The notes below the pieces were generated by a model. It did no database searches and was not told the DNA's origin. It saw nothing but the letters and a program-made list of their open reading frames with translations. A DNA stretch of 64,000 bases from Eupeodes corollae. Lineage: Eukaryota > Arthropoda > Insecta > Diptera > Syrphidae. The stretch's first letter is position 1. Every line of letters begins with the position of its first letter. This document shows positions 1 to 11,110 of the stretch, in pieces. The position numbers were made by a program, and so were the translations under genes. The stretch covers positions 130,412,065-130,476,064 of the forward strand of contig NC_079149.1 of the NCBI RefSeq assembly GCF_945859685.1, given 5' to 3'.

Positions 1-1
1 A

Positions 2-1455
2 GGTTCTGTAGATACAGAAGAAAGTTTTTGCGAACTAGTCGTGCATTTGATTCTACATGAGCATGAAAAGATCATTAATAGGGCTCTGACTAAGTAGGCT
101 GCGGACAACAAAATAATTCCGGATAAACAGTTCGGGTTCAAGGCGGGTAATGTCACAATTCATGCTGCGTCTAAGCTTGTTTTTAATATCCAATGGAATT
201 AATCAAAACAACAATGCAAAGGTGCTGTTCTGGTTGATTTGGAAAAGGACTTTAGCACCGTATGGATAGTGGGACTTTAACTAAAACTGAGCAGGCTTGG
301 AATAAGCAAGCCATTGTTGTATATACTTTATGATATGCTTAACGGTAGAAAGTTTGTTGTCAAAAGTGGCAATGTAACTTCTACCACAACATTCTCAATT
401 AAAAATGGTCTTCAACAGGGAGCGGTGAATTCGCCGATTCTCTTCAGCATTTACACCAGCGATCTGATAGGTAGTCTAACAAAGGCAATTGCGTACGCGG
501 GCGATCTTATTACGTACAGAACGGCTCAAAAAGTTGAGGTTATTAGAATTCTCTTCCAGCGTGATTTTGACAAGACTCAACGATATTGCGACGACTGGAA
601 TCTTAAAATAAATTCCCAAAGTTAGAGACTTCAACGGACTCCGTTGGCTGGGGCCACGAGGGATACGTGCAAGAATTTGAACAAGATGGTTATCGTTGAT
701 CCTCACGGGCAGTGATTAACGAACAAAAGTGTAGTGAAGTACCTCGGTATGTGGTTAGATCAGTATTTATATTTCGATAGACATATAAATGCTGCTCTGA
801 CCAGGACCAGAGGAGCCTTCGCTCTGACGAAACCGCTGTTTTTTAGCAGTCGGCTTGACCACAGAGTGAAGGTAATTTGCTACATGGCCCTCATACGGCT
901 AATGATCGTTTATGGTTGTCCTATGTGGTTCAACGTTGCCCCTTCCCTGATGGAGAAGTTTCGGGTGTTCGAGCGGCAGTGTTTACGACGCTGTACCGGC
1001 TTATATCGAACAGCCGAGTTCTTATGTGTATTACTTTTATAACGAGGTCCTATACAAGGGGGCTCGAATCAACAGAATTGACAATTTCGTGATAAAACTC
1101 GTTCGAGGTCACATTGAAAGAGTCATGTCTTCGACCAACAATTTAATTTTCGGCGCGTTCTATCCGAACGACGAGTATTTTGAGAGTGCACGCTTGAGCT
1201 GCTTCATTCCACCAGAGGCATTCCTCTTTTTAGAAAAATGCGGTCTGATACAGGATAGATTGGCAGTTCCGCTAATCTGCCACCTCAGACGACGAACCGT
1301 AGACAAGCGACTCCTGTACAATCGGGATGTCATGACATAAGACGGAGCAGAGCTCTTTCAGTTCAATAGGACTGTGTCCGAACGGGACCGAACTGATAGG
1401 GTGAAGCAGGAGAACCAGTTTTGTTGGCTTCCATCGGCATTTGATAGTAGGTAAT
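2..1455 (+). mobile_element. LOA/Bilbo-like LINE, RT remnant (5' end outside window)
   Basis: One reading frame carries recognisable LOA-type RT from the first bases to about 1025. It shows the fingers motif PDKQFGFKAGN near 120-155, GAVLVDLEKDFSTVW near 221-265, the LQQGAVNSPILF block near 410-445, then the KYLG and CYMALIRLMIVYGCPMWFN thumb blocks (734-930). At about 1026 a frameshift moves to the next frame, which continues with the C-terminal part (YKGARINRIDNFVIKLVR, then FGAFYPNDEYFESA) to about 1338, where another stop interrupts it before residual homology to about 1455. Stops sit near 95, 200, 278, 623 and 710. The catalytic box reads YAGD at 494-505 instead of Y/F-A-D-D, so the first aspartate is lost. 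In life the protein would copy element RNA at a nicked chromosome. No RNase H is visible. The clade call is from memory of LOA-type proteins; that it is a dead LINE is very likely. Confidence 0.82.
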
Positions 1456-4400
1456 TGGGATGGGGTTTTAAGCCTTGGCTTAAACATGTTGGACCGAATT
1501 TATTATTAGTGCTAGGGTCTTAGCTACAAATATTGATAATCATAAAGATGTAGGCAAACATTTATGGTTTGAAAGTTCTGATAAATCGTACCAATATTTT
1601 TTTAAACTTTTTGTGACTATCATAGTTCATTTTTTTATATATTTTACTTATTCTATAGTGGATATAAATCATGACTCTAAAATGTTCTTAAAACGTTTTG
1701 AGGCCAATGATGGACAAATTATTTTAAAAAAACATGTTCTTACGAAAGAAAGTATGTTTCAATATTGAAAATTAATGATTTTGAAAACTTATCAAGAGAA
1801 AAATTATTTTCAGAGACGAAAAACTCTATCTTTTAAAATCCAAATTACATTTACAATCTAATATTTTCGGACGATTTAACGTTTTTAAATATTTTATTTC
1901 AACAAAAATTAGAAAATAATTTGTGCATAACTACATTTCATTTCTGATGTTCAAAAATATATAGGTACCTATATACCTAGCTTCAACAGATGACCATAGA
2001 ACATGAACTGAAGGTAGGTATTTAGTTCTTAAATTTTGCATCAGATCATGCATCATTTTCATTTTGTAAAATACAAGGTGAGTCTTAATATAAACATATA
2101 TGTTTATATGTATAGGTATTGTAGGTTTACAGTGTACATAGTGGTACTTTTAATATTTTACGAAATATTCCCTCTGGTAATTTTTCAAAATGAAACTTTC
2201 GAGTCATGCAATGCTTTCCTGTGTTTAGTGTTCAGTTCCAGTTTCAGAATTGCAGTATTGTAGGATTAAAGTCCATCCCACTCCATCCCTAACCATTAGA
2301 ATCCGATGATGATTTTCCCATAACTATATAAACCTATACCTACTTTACTTTACATACTCGTATACCTAAACCTGCTTACATTGTACCTAAAAACGCTAAA
2401 CAAGTCTGCATCTGGCAGTGGTCAGAAGTGTGGTAAATGAAATTTAATATTTTCACTACGCAAGAGTACTTGCCTGGAAAAGTTTTTGTTTTTCAATTTT
2501 TTGTTTTTCAAAAAAATTCTGCTCTTAACTGAACATTTCAACATCTTTTCTACACTATTCTAACTGCCATAAGCATGTGGTAATCATATTTACAGTAACT
2601 AGGAAAAGCATGTGTCCATTTTTATTATTTTCTGTTTTGTGGCAATGTGGTGTTGTTGGCCAACAAAACTTTATTTTCGGTCCTGTTGCCTGTTTCAGTG
2701 TCAGTGTTGGTGTTGGTATCCGTGCTGGTGCCAGTTTCATTTGGTCAGGACGACGACGACGAGAACGACGACGGTCAGAGAGGATCCTGGTGGAAACTTT
2801 GTGTGTGTGTTGTTGCGAGAGTCGTTTCTATTTCAACTTTTTATTTTTTGATAGAGTTTTTGTATTCACAAATTTTCTGTAAATTTTAGCCATTTGACCA
2901 GAAATATGGTGGCGAAATGAAAACTTATTTATGAGTTTTTAATCAGGACACAAGAAATTTGCAAACACCATTCACCGTTCATCTATACGTAAGTACTTAC
3001 ATATGTACATAGTAACTACGTTTAAAAGTTTATATACAGACATAGGTATAGAAAAAGGATACGAGCATATCCTGTAACATATGCAGCACTTGAAATAAAG
3101 TGGGAATTGGTCTACTCCACCTCTACATGCGATGAATAGAACTCTAAAACTAGTGGTTTTGTGGTTGTACACTTTTGAATGGAAATTTAATTTATAGTTA
3201 GTAGTTTTCTGCGTGCACGAATTTACACAAGAGTTTACTTATTTTTATTTTTGTGTTTTTTAATTTGTTGTCAGTGTGTGAAGTGTTAGCCCAGGAAGTA
3301 CCTATATCAAACAATAGCCTGAGTTTTGTTTTTTAAGGTAATATTTTGAATTTCTATATTAAATATTTTTTTCATTTAAGATTTTGAAATTAGGCAATTT
3401 AGGTCACAAAACTCATGCATTTAAAATTTGTTTAGAATGAATTAAAAATTCAGTTTTTGCAATGATTTTTTAAGTGACAGGAGACGCTGCAAATATGACA
3501 GAAGAAATGTTACAAATAAAATTTTAGGTTTTAGTAAATTACTTAATTCATATGACGTATGGGTTTATGACATTTTAAATTAATAGGTCGACTCTAAAGA
3601 TTGAGGTTAATTTGCTTTATTTTTGTTGACGAATTGTCACTGTTTAGACGTGTTCGAATGCACTCACTTAAGTACAATCAAATAAAATTATTATTTTACT
3701 TGTTTTTTAAGGGATTAAAATTTTGGAAAAGTTCTAAATTTCTGAATATAGGTTCATCCAATAGGAGGTTTTATATTGAATAGCCCCCTTTTTGGTCAAC
3801 TGTCACTTTTGAAGTTGTTATCTTTTAACATTTGATTATTAAAAACTATACCATTATTAAAATGGAATGATGAACTTTTTAATAACTGATTGAAATAGTT
3901 ACAATTAACTTAAGAAGTTGGTCACAATTTGCAGTCACAGTCAAACCACTTTTGGATCATTATGAAGCACCTTCCTTACCCTGACAGTAGTGAAAATGAT
4001 CGACAACTTTGAGCTCTTGGGACAAGTTAGTGGGATGAAGAATCGTGCTGCTTTAGCTTATAGTATTGCCAAATTTAAATTTTTCAATGTTTTGAATAAA
4101 GCATTTTACAAACCGAATTAGGTTTTAAGTCTACACAAAAACTAAAGCCGTTTGATCACCAGTACCGTTATATCTTTCTTTATTGGGTCTTTGAAAAGTA
4201 TCAAAATTATCTGGATTTTAAAAAAGAAGTCAATCTCTCTGAATAACCATATTTTCACTCCGAAAGCTGTGTCATCACCAGTATTGGTACACTTGTTCTC
4301 AAACAGAAAGATTGTTAAAAAGCTTATCTACTCTGAAAGTGTTGGTATTTGGTGACATTTTTGGGTGCTAAGGTGTGCTCACTAATTTTTAGGGATATTT

Positions 4401-4619
4401 TTCTAGACAACATGTATTTTTAACAACACTGAATGGCTGGCCTTTCGTGTCTCGAAATTAAATATACTTAAATTTTACTAGATAATTTTCCCGACTATGT
4501 CATTTCTGGAACATTTTACACCATTTGGTAACAGAGATCTTGTGATTTTATAACTTTAAATTTTTTTTCTATAACTCAGAAAAAAATGAGTTCCATGAAA
4601 ACGTTCTACATTAAATTCA
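1456..4619. other. AT-rich spacer, no gene recognised
   Basis: Long runs of A and T, short open frames of up to about 100 codons without recognisable motifs. A TG-rich stretch near 2690-2740 and an ACG-triplet run at about 2747-2777 open several overlapping frames by composition alone. I see no element ends, RNA gene or promoter that I can defend. Confidence 0.6.
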
Positions 4620-5964
4620 GGCCCCTATAAATACCCTTATAATAATTAAACACAGTAAGAGCAAGGGAAGGGAGGATAGGGATTAGAAAGTAGATAGCAA
4701 TGCACATTGATTTGAATGTCTGCACATTGTAATGAGTGGGAAATATTGAGTCTGTTAAATCATTCCAGATTCGTGTAGTGCGGTTAAGAAAAAAATCTCT
4801 GTACTGTACTCAAGAGTAAATTGAGCAGCATTCCCCAGAAGAACGGGCATTACGGTTGAATTCTTTGAGGGAAGGAATGTAACTGGATATTTCATTAAGG
4901 GAATGCTTATGAAAGTAGCGATAAAATAACGACAGTAATGAAACCCCACTAGACGATAGGAAAGTTTTAGTAAGGCAACTGTCACCTTTAATTTGCAGAG
5001 CTCTCTTTTTGAATTCTGTCCAAAAGACAATTTTCAAGTGAGTTATGGGAGCTCCTGTCCAGATACGGGAATTATACTGGAGTTTCGGACCAATTTAAGC
5101 TTTATAAATTGTAGATGGGGTAAAAAACCTCTTGCAACGTAGGAGAAAACGTAAACATTTAGCAGCATGTTTGGTGGAGTCAAATATGTGATCACTCTAG
5201 AACAAGCGGTTTGTAATTAAAATACGTAAGACCTAAGAAAGAGAAACCTGTTCAGTCTCCTCAATGCAAGCACCACTCATGGATTGTGGCATTGGGGGAG
5301 GGTTACGCTTTTGTGACAGTAGACAAAATTGAGTTTTCGAAGCTTTAAATTCCACAAGGTTTGAATTTAATAAGCTTATCATACGCTTCTGTTGATAGTC
5401 CACATCCAAAGAACAAGAGTGGGAATCTAAAAACGAAAATGAAATGATGAGGGTATTGACATAAACGAAACAATTTAGTGGCTAAGAGGCTAAAGACAAA
5501 AATAATAATAGTTACATGTATTAAAATAAGGAACAGTGAAGATGACAAAACGGAGCTCTGTTGTACACCAGCATTAATTTTGTGGGTGTCTGATTTAAAC
5601 CCGTCCAATACTACTTGAATTGAATAGTCCGAAAGATAATTTCTAACCCAACAAAGAAGAGATTCATCAATAATAAAAGCACGCATTTACGATAAAAGAG
5701 CTTGGTGCCAAACTCTATCAAATGCCTTTAAAATATCAAGTGCAATAATCTTACTTCCTCAATAACGATGTAAAGATAAGTTTCACTGTTCGGTGAGATA
5801 AACCATGAGATAACTAGTGGATCTATTGCTACGAAAGCTTCTGCTGAAGGTCATTAATAAGCTTTCGGTATCCAAAATATTTTCTAAGCTAAAAATTAAT
5901 CAACGTTTCCATGACCCTGGATAGAAGCGACGTAAGTGCAATTGGACGATTCTTAGATGGGGAG
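4620..5964 (-). mobile_element. CR1/Jockey-like LINE RT and C-terminal end, cut by assembly gap
   Basis: On the minus strand, from high to low coordinates, the translation gives RT core text (NYLSDYSIQVVLDGFKSD and the box QQSSVLSSSLFLI, 5686-5500). A mixed-frame middle follows, then the thumb and C-terminal part (IWTGAPITHLK near 5070, SSSGVSLLSLFYRYFHKHS near 4900-4960, then FFLNRT-like text near 4790). The same family occurs at 46455-48610; the two match down to a shared 3' end near 4622, where minus-strand ATAAGGGTA is common to both. The usual Q-G-S-V-L-S box is changed to QSSVLS and the region that should hold the FADD box is out of frame. Sequence upstream of 5964 is hidden by undetermined bases, so the true 5' extent is unknown. 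Confidence 0.8.
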
Positions 5965-6164
5965 NNNNNNNNNNNNNNNNNNNNNNNNNNNNNNNNNNNN
6001 NNNNNNNNNNNNNNNNNNNNNNNNNNNNNNNNNNNNNNNNNNNNNNNNNNNNNNNNNNNNNNNNNNNNNNNNNNNNNNNNNNNNNNNNNNNNNNNNNNNN
6101 NNNNNNNNNNNNNNNNNNNNNNNNNNNNNNNNNNNNNNNNNNNNNNNNNNNNNNNNNNNNNNNN
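5965..6164. other. assembly gap (200 N)
   Basis: Exactly 200 undetermined bases, a size that often stands for a gap of unknown length. The LINE on its left runs straight into it, so the missing DNA probably includes the 5' part of that element. Open frames that appear to cross it are artefacts. Confidence 0.98.
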
Positions 6165-7537
6165 GAACCCTTAAATCATAAGCAAAGTAAAAATTGAGTT
6201 TTCAATTTAGTTGAAATCATAATTTAAAATATGTATTCGCATATCCTTAACAAAATTTCACTTACTGCAAACAGGAGAAGCTGTCTAAGCCCAAGCCCAC
6301 CGCCGCCGCTGCCACCACCATCGCTTATCATTTCACCATTGCACATAACACCCACATCCCACATCCTCACCCACCCTTCCTTATGACAGTATGGTCCTGT
6401 AGCATGTCGTTGTTAACAAAAAAATAAAATATATGTAGATATGAAATTATAATAAAGAAAGGTATAAGGACAACAGAGGCATAAGCAAGTCCATAGACAT
6501 CAGCTTTACAACGAACAAGCTACATGAAGACGACTACTACAACGACAACGACAGCGATGACGAGGAAGAGTCTTTCTAAATGAATGAATCAAAAGATAAA
6601 AAAGAACGTTGTCATGTTTTTAAAAAAAAATAAAAAGTAAAAACGGAAAAAAATATAAATAAAAAACAAAAGATAACAGGGACTCATACTTTGTACCAGT
6701 ACCAAGTTGGTTAGCTTGTTTTGTGTTTAAAGGAACGAGTAGAGTACTCTATACTGTACTCATTGTTCCTATTATATATGCTACTCATATATAAACATAC
6801 AAAGTACTTACATACATGTCTGCGCATTTAGATGTATAAAGCTCAAATTAAAGGACGAAATTCGTATAGTGAATTTGTCGTTATTTAGATTTGTTTTTTA
6901 CTTGTTTTGGGTTTTTCTTCTTTTTTTTTTTTTGGTAAAAGTTTATACTTGAACTCCTCGAGGGAATAAAACAAAATCACACTAATACACATCTACCCAT
7001 CCATATACACATACATATGTTTCTAATTCAAATTTTCGAAGGGAGACAAAACACAAAACATCAAAAAAACAAAAATAGGAAACAATGGATTTTGTACCTA
7101 GTTTTGTTGAAAAATGGTTAGATGGTGCGTTTAAAAATGTAATGTTTAGTCCTTTTGTATAAAAATAAAAATGAAAATGGAGGCAACAATTGGAGAATTT
7201 TCCAGTAAAATTGGAAAATATTTCATTCTTTTGTTTCTGCTATATATAACTTATAGGTATAGATAGGTACCTAGACCTACCTACATAAGTCCATTTATAA
7301 CTAAACGAAAAGTTGTGTATGAAAAGTATGTTTGCATGTTAGCCACAGAATTTAATTTTAACATATACATATACACTGCTATGTATGGCATCAATGGCAA
7401 TGCAATATTCGAAAAAATTAGGGTAGGGAGTCTTCTGCTCTATGGATTGATATAAGGGTGAGTCGTCAAAGTTTTTTTCTTTTTCTTTGTGCTATATTTA
7501 GGAAAAAGATAGAATGGGTAACCAATTACTAAGAATC
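6165..7537. other. AT-rich spacer with simple triplet tracts
   Basis: Contains a GCC/ACC-rich tract near 6298-6330, a C/A-rich stretch to about 6385, an ACG/ACT triplet tract near 6525-6565 and A- or T-runs (for example 6621-6665 and 6918-6935). No gene or element end recognised. Confidence 0.6.
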
Positions 7538-8600
7538 TTAAGCTTTATTGCAACGATAATCCTTAAAAACTTGGTGTTCCAGCTCCCTCCAACTCTTGCC
7601 TTATGACGCTGATTCCGTCTCAACCGTCCTGCGCCATGTACTTCTCGGTCATCCAGCTCTTTTTCCTTCTTGTGTGAGCGGAAACGATTGAAAGCTCTCC
7701 ACTTTTTCCACCGGCGCGGCGGTTGCGAGAAAACATTTATTTGAGAGGATGGGCGGATTCCGAGGCTGATCAATTTTGTTTTGCCGGAATTAATTTACAC
7801 ACTTGTTGTCATTTAATGGAGATCCATGATCCTACTAGAGAGTAAGCAATCATCGTCGTCCACGTAATCCAAGTGCTTTAAATAGGATGTCAAAGTCCAT
7901 GTGATTCCTCTGCTACCTGACACAGCTGAGCGCAATACATCGCTTATCACCAACAAAAACAATATTGGTGACAAAATACAGCCCTGTCTGACTCCGCTTC
8001 GGATTTTAAAATCATCTGACAATACACCGTCGTGCAGAACGCGACACTTGGATCCATCATATGCTGCTTTAATAATAGGAATTATTTTTTTTCTGGGATG
8101 CTCTCCCTCGCAAAAGCTAACCAGATATACTTCCTGATAACGCTATCAGAGGCCTTCTCGAAGACGATGAACAGCAGATTTAGTGGTGATCTATATTTAG
8201 CATAGGTAGAAATGGCGATCTCAAGGCAACCTAGCCTGAGATCCAATTAGCACTGTAGTGCGCAGTTTTGATAATATTCAACATACTGTTTAATAATGAT
8301 CCGCAGGGTGTTCGGCATCGAGTGGGGGCCTCAAAGAGTTCTCTGATGTATTTCAGTATAACTTTTGCTACTATTTTGGCAACGGCTGGTAGAACGCAAA
8401 TTTCTCTCCAACTTTCGCACTTTGTAAGATCTCCTTTTTTTAGGAGCTTGGCGATAATTCCCTTCTTCCATTAATGGGGGAAGCTTTCGGTGGTACATGC
8501 TTCTTTTATGAGCGGATGAAGCAGTTTGCTTAACAGTAAGGTATCTATCCTGTACCGCATAAATTATTTCTCTAATTCGAGAAATCTGGCATTGTGCGGA
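7538..8600 (-). mobile_element. RTE-like LINE, RT and C-terminal remnant
   Basis: Minus-strand translation gives, in order, a finger block (KLLKKGDLTKCESWREICVL, about 8400-8450), PAVAKIVAKVIL, a palm A-like stretch (LLFIVFEKASDSV, about 8150-8180), the block IRSGVRQGCILSPILFLLVI (about 7950-8010) and the catalytic box as YVDD in HLDYVDD (about 7850-7870). The C-terminal RTE signature (PRSTWRRTVE, then GKSWRELEHQVFKD) ends at a stop near 7538. Stops and frame changes separate these blocks, and the palm aspartate context has changed (EKAFDS expected, EKASDS here). The C-terminal R-G-R-P-x-x-T-W-R pattern is what I know from RTE-clade proteins. The 5' endonuclease is absent, as in ordinary 5' truncation. 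It differs in sequence from the RTE-like copies at 14.6, 39, 54 and 55 kb. Confidence 0.75.
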
Positions 8601-9054
8601 CCTTCACTTCCTGCGTCCAGAAGCGTCCTCACCTTTCAGAAAACAAACTTATATATATATATATATCTTTCATTAATTATCCGAGGCGTAATTTCTGTTT
8701 CTGTAGTGGGATGGTGTTTAACTAGGAAGAGTGCAAGGAAACTTCGCCCTTACAATTTGTGCTAACTTATGTACATTGGGATACCCAATCATTGCCCGGG
8801 AGCCACCACGAGGAGGTAAAACAAGAACTTCGACATTGCAAGAATGTTGCATTCCTAGCCTGAACCAACTACTTGATTTGTCATGCCCCAGGCACACCAA
8901 AGGTCTAATGATCTACCTTGCTCGTTAAACCCAATTACTGCCAAGGATAAAAAGTTTTGTGGCAGTAAATGACAGAATTTTTTAGATAACTAGTATCATT
9001 GTAGTAAAGGTGCTATTTTAAAAATTGCCAAGAGTGTTTTAATAATAATCCTTT
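8601..9054. other. unrecognised stretch with (TA)n tract
   Basis: A (TA)n run lies at 8650-8664. The part around 8710-8930 is less AT-rich and stays open for about 60 codons on both strands, but I see no motif in either translation. It could be the 5' part of a neighbouring element. Confidence 0.4.
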
Positions 9055-10440
9055 GTTTGCCTGTTTCGGATCTTGTAGTTATCTTAACCATACTATAGAT
9101 GCGATGATACAACAAATGCATTCTGGCACTGTCACGACTAACGTAAGCTCTCTGTATCCCAACTAGCTTTTAAAATGTCTTCTTTTAAGGCTGAAGTTTT
9201 AAAACTTGCAAATTAAATGCAAAGTCTGTAACCAACATCATGGTTGATATTTCCACTTCGACTAATAATTAAGCTCAGCCCAAAAATCCTTCTACTTTCT
9301 CTTCAAGTTCTGGTGTTAATAACGCAGAGAGTGTAACTGACAAACAAAACAAAAAGTCCAAGAAAAGAAGCTAAGAAAACTGTGTGTTTGCTAAAAACTC
9401 TACCCCCCCCCCCCTTCAAAACGAAGTAATGTCAACATCAACCCAATACTTACCGGGAAGCCCCAATATACCTACAATTTTTGACTCAAGTTCATCCCTA
9501 TCAAAGCTGTCTTGAAACGAAAAATTATTTTTATATCTCGTCTGGACCCAGTTACAATGCCAGAAGATACAACTTCTCAGATAGTATTTACCAAGATCAG
9601 TAAACAAAATAGCTTTCTTTCATCTTTTAAATAAGTAACGAATCCCACGTTCTTCAAATCTATTTGAAATACAAATTTATGGCCTGCAGAGACTTTAATC
9701 AAAGAATTTACACAAACTCAAAAACAAGGTGTTTCTTTGAAAACCAAGCCAAAAAACTTTACAGGCCTGGGACTTTGTAGTAATACTGCTGACATTTTCT
9801 TAACTTCCAATAATTCCACACGACGTATTCGTTTTGGCAGAAACTTGGCTTAATTCAAGCTTTTCCGATACAGAACTTTTTAGTCAAGAGTTTGAAGTTT
9901 ACAGAAACGGTCGTCAAGATGGCTTTGCAAAATATTTAGGTGGAGGTGTTCTTATAGCGGTAAGAAATACGCATTTCTCTTCTCCTCTATCTTTTCCATT
10001 TGAATTATCAATTGAACTGGTCTATTTTAGGATAATGGTTTCATTTTAAACGTTAATATTCCTATAAAAAAAATTGGAGTCTGTTTATAGAGCTCTCTAC
10101 GGTCTTAGACTTTCTTATAAATTTGTTCTACGTTGACACCATTATTTTATTTTCGGATGATTTTAATTTACCAAATATTGACTGGATTCGAAGACGAATC
10201 CTTCCTTGAAACCTCACTTTCTTCTTCAATGTTTTTTTCGATAAAATAGTTCTAAGTGACTAACAGCAACAAGCTGCACTAAAAACTCTAAAAATTGAAT
10301 TCTCGATTCAGTATTTTCTTCTGACGCTATTATTAATCTTGTTCTAGAATCTAGATCAGGTCCTAATATTGATAAATATCACCCCTCTTTGGACATCTTT
10401 GTGGACTTTAATAATCACCTTACTGGACACAGTATCTACT
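9055..10440 (+). mobile_element. LINE 5' half: ORF1 tail and endonuclease, no RT
   Basis: The plus strand carries pieces of an ORF1 protein. ISRLDPVTMPED near 9535-9570 and NTNLWPAETLIKEFTQ near 9670-9715 match the RNA-binding domain (L-x-P-x-T; N-x-x-x-W-P-x-x-x-x-x-x-E-F) of Jockey/CR1-type ORF1. The apurinic-type endonuclease follows: ETWLNSSFSDTELF at 9837-9880, then GGGVLIAVRNTHFSS at 9940-9985. A remnant of the G-D-F-N metal site reads DDFN at about 10156-10167, followed by LPNIDWI, and NIDKYHPSL near 10370-10390. Stops and shifts are frequent. No RT follows: the next DNA on the right belongs to an opposite-strand element. LINE copies normally lose 5' ends, so a copy with only the 5' half implies a later deletion or rearrangement. 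Confidence 0.68.
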
Positions 10441-10549
10441 TTGATTGATTATATAAATTTTATTTCAGAAGAGTCAATTTTCAGTTGTTGTCTCAAGATT
10501 TAACCATTTCTAGAAGTAGAGTCTTCTTCTTTGTGATAAGGCAGGACAT

Positions 10550-11110
10550 AAACATGAACTATCTCCTCTTCTTCTACCTCTTTGCAGCTTCTGCAAAATT
10601 TGCCAGAAGCAGTTCCAAAAGCATGCGTATTAGACCTTGTGCTGTATGACAACCTATAAAGGAGCTGATGTGCAATCTATCAACAGAAATGAGTCCCTTG
10701 AACATTTAGTATTAAGTATTGGACAAAAAGTTTTGTTGACAGACAAGTGTGGGTATCAGTTTATCTGGGGTTTATATTCTTTATGGTATCATTCTTTAGC
10801 CTAAGTTTCTAAATTTAAAGCTAAAAATGTTAGATTTGTTTCGCAACAAAGGCAAGATTGTTCCAGTCTCCTAGAATGTCTCTATTACCTTGTTCGGTTT
10901 TGGGCTGTTGTTGTTGTTGAGGATATCAGTAGTCCACATCACGCCTTTGCTTTAGTGTTAGGTTTCCAGCTTAATTTTGTATCGAAAATAAGAACCAAGC
11001 GTTTTGTTTTGTTTGAAAAAAGTTCGATTTTGTGAGGGTTGACAACAAGTCCACATCTAAAGTTTCAGATAGTTAGAGAAAGTACACCAATTCATGTGCG
11101 TCAAATAGTT
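10550..11110 (-). mobile_element. RNase H-type LINE 3' scrap (RT thumb plus CCHC-like tail)
   Basis: Read on the minus strand, 11090-10900 gives CGLVVNPHKIELF followed by LIFDTKLSWKPNT, matching the V-N-P-x-K-T-E and L-G-V-I-L-D-x-K-L-x-W-x-x-x thumb region. The lower part, 10690-10550, gives FCRSCKEVEEEEIVHVYVLP, a decayed C-x-x-C...H...C knuckle like that at the end of the LINE at 31690-34210 (FCRSCMDEGEGET). The RNase H that should lie between is missing, so there is an internal deletion. Orientation and order are consistent. Family assignment is moderate. Confidence 0.55.

Noticed and set aside
2577..2889. Three overlapping open frames on plus
   Set aside because: A TG-rich and ACG-triplet tract keeps several frames open at once; none has a motif.
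5911..6181. Open frames across the undetermined bases
   Set aside because: Artefact of the gap.
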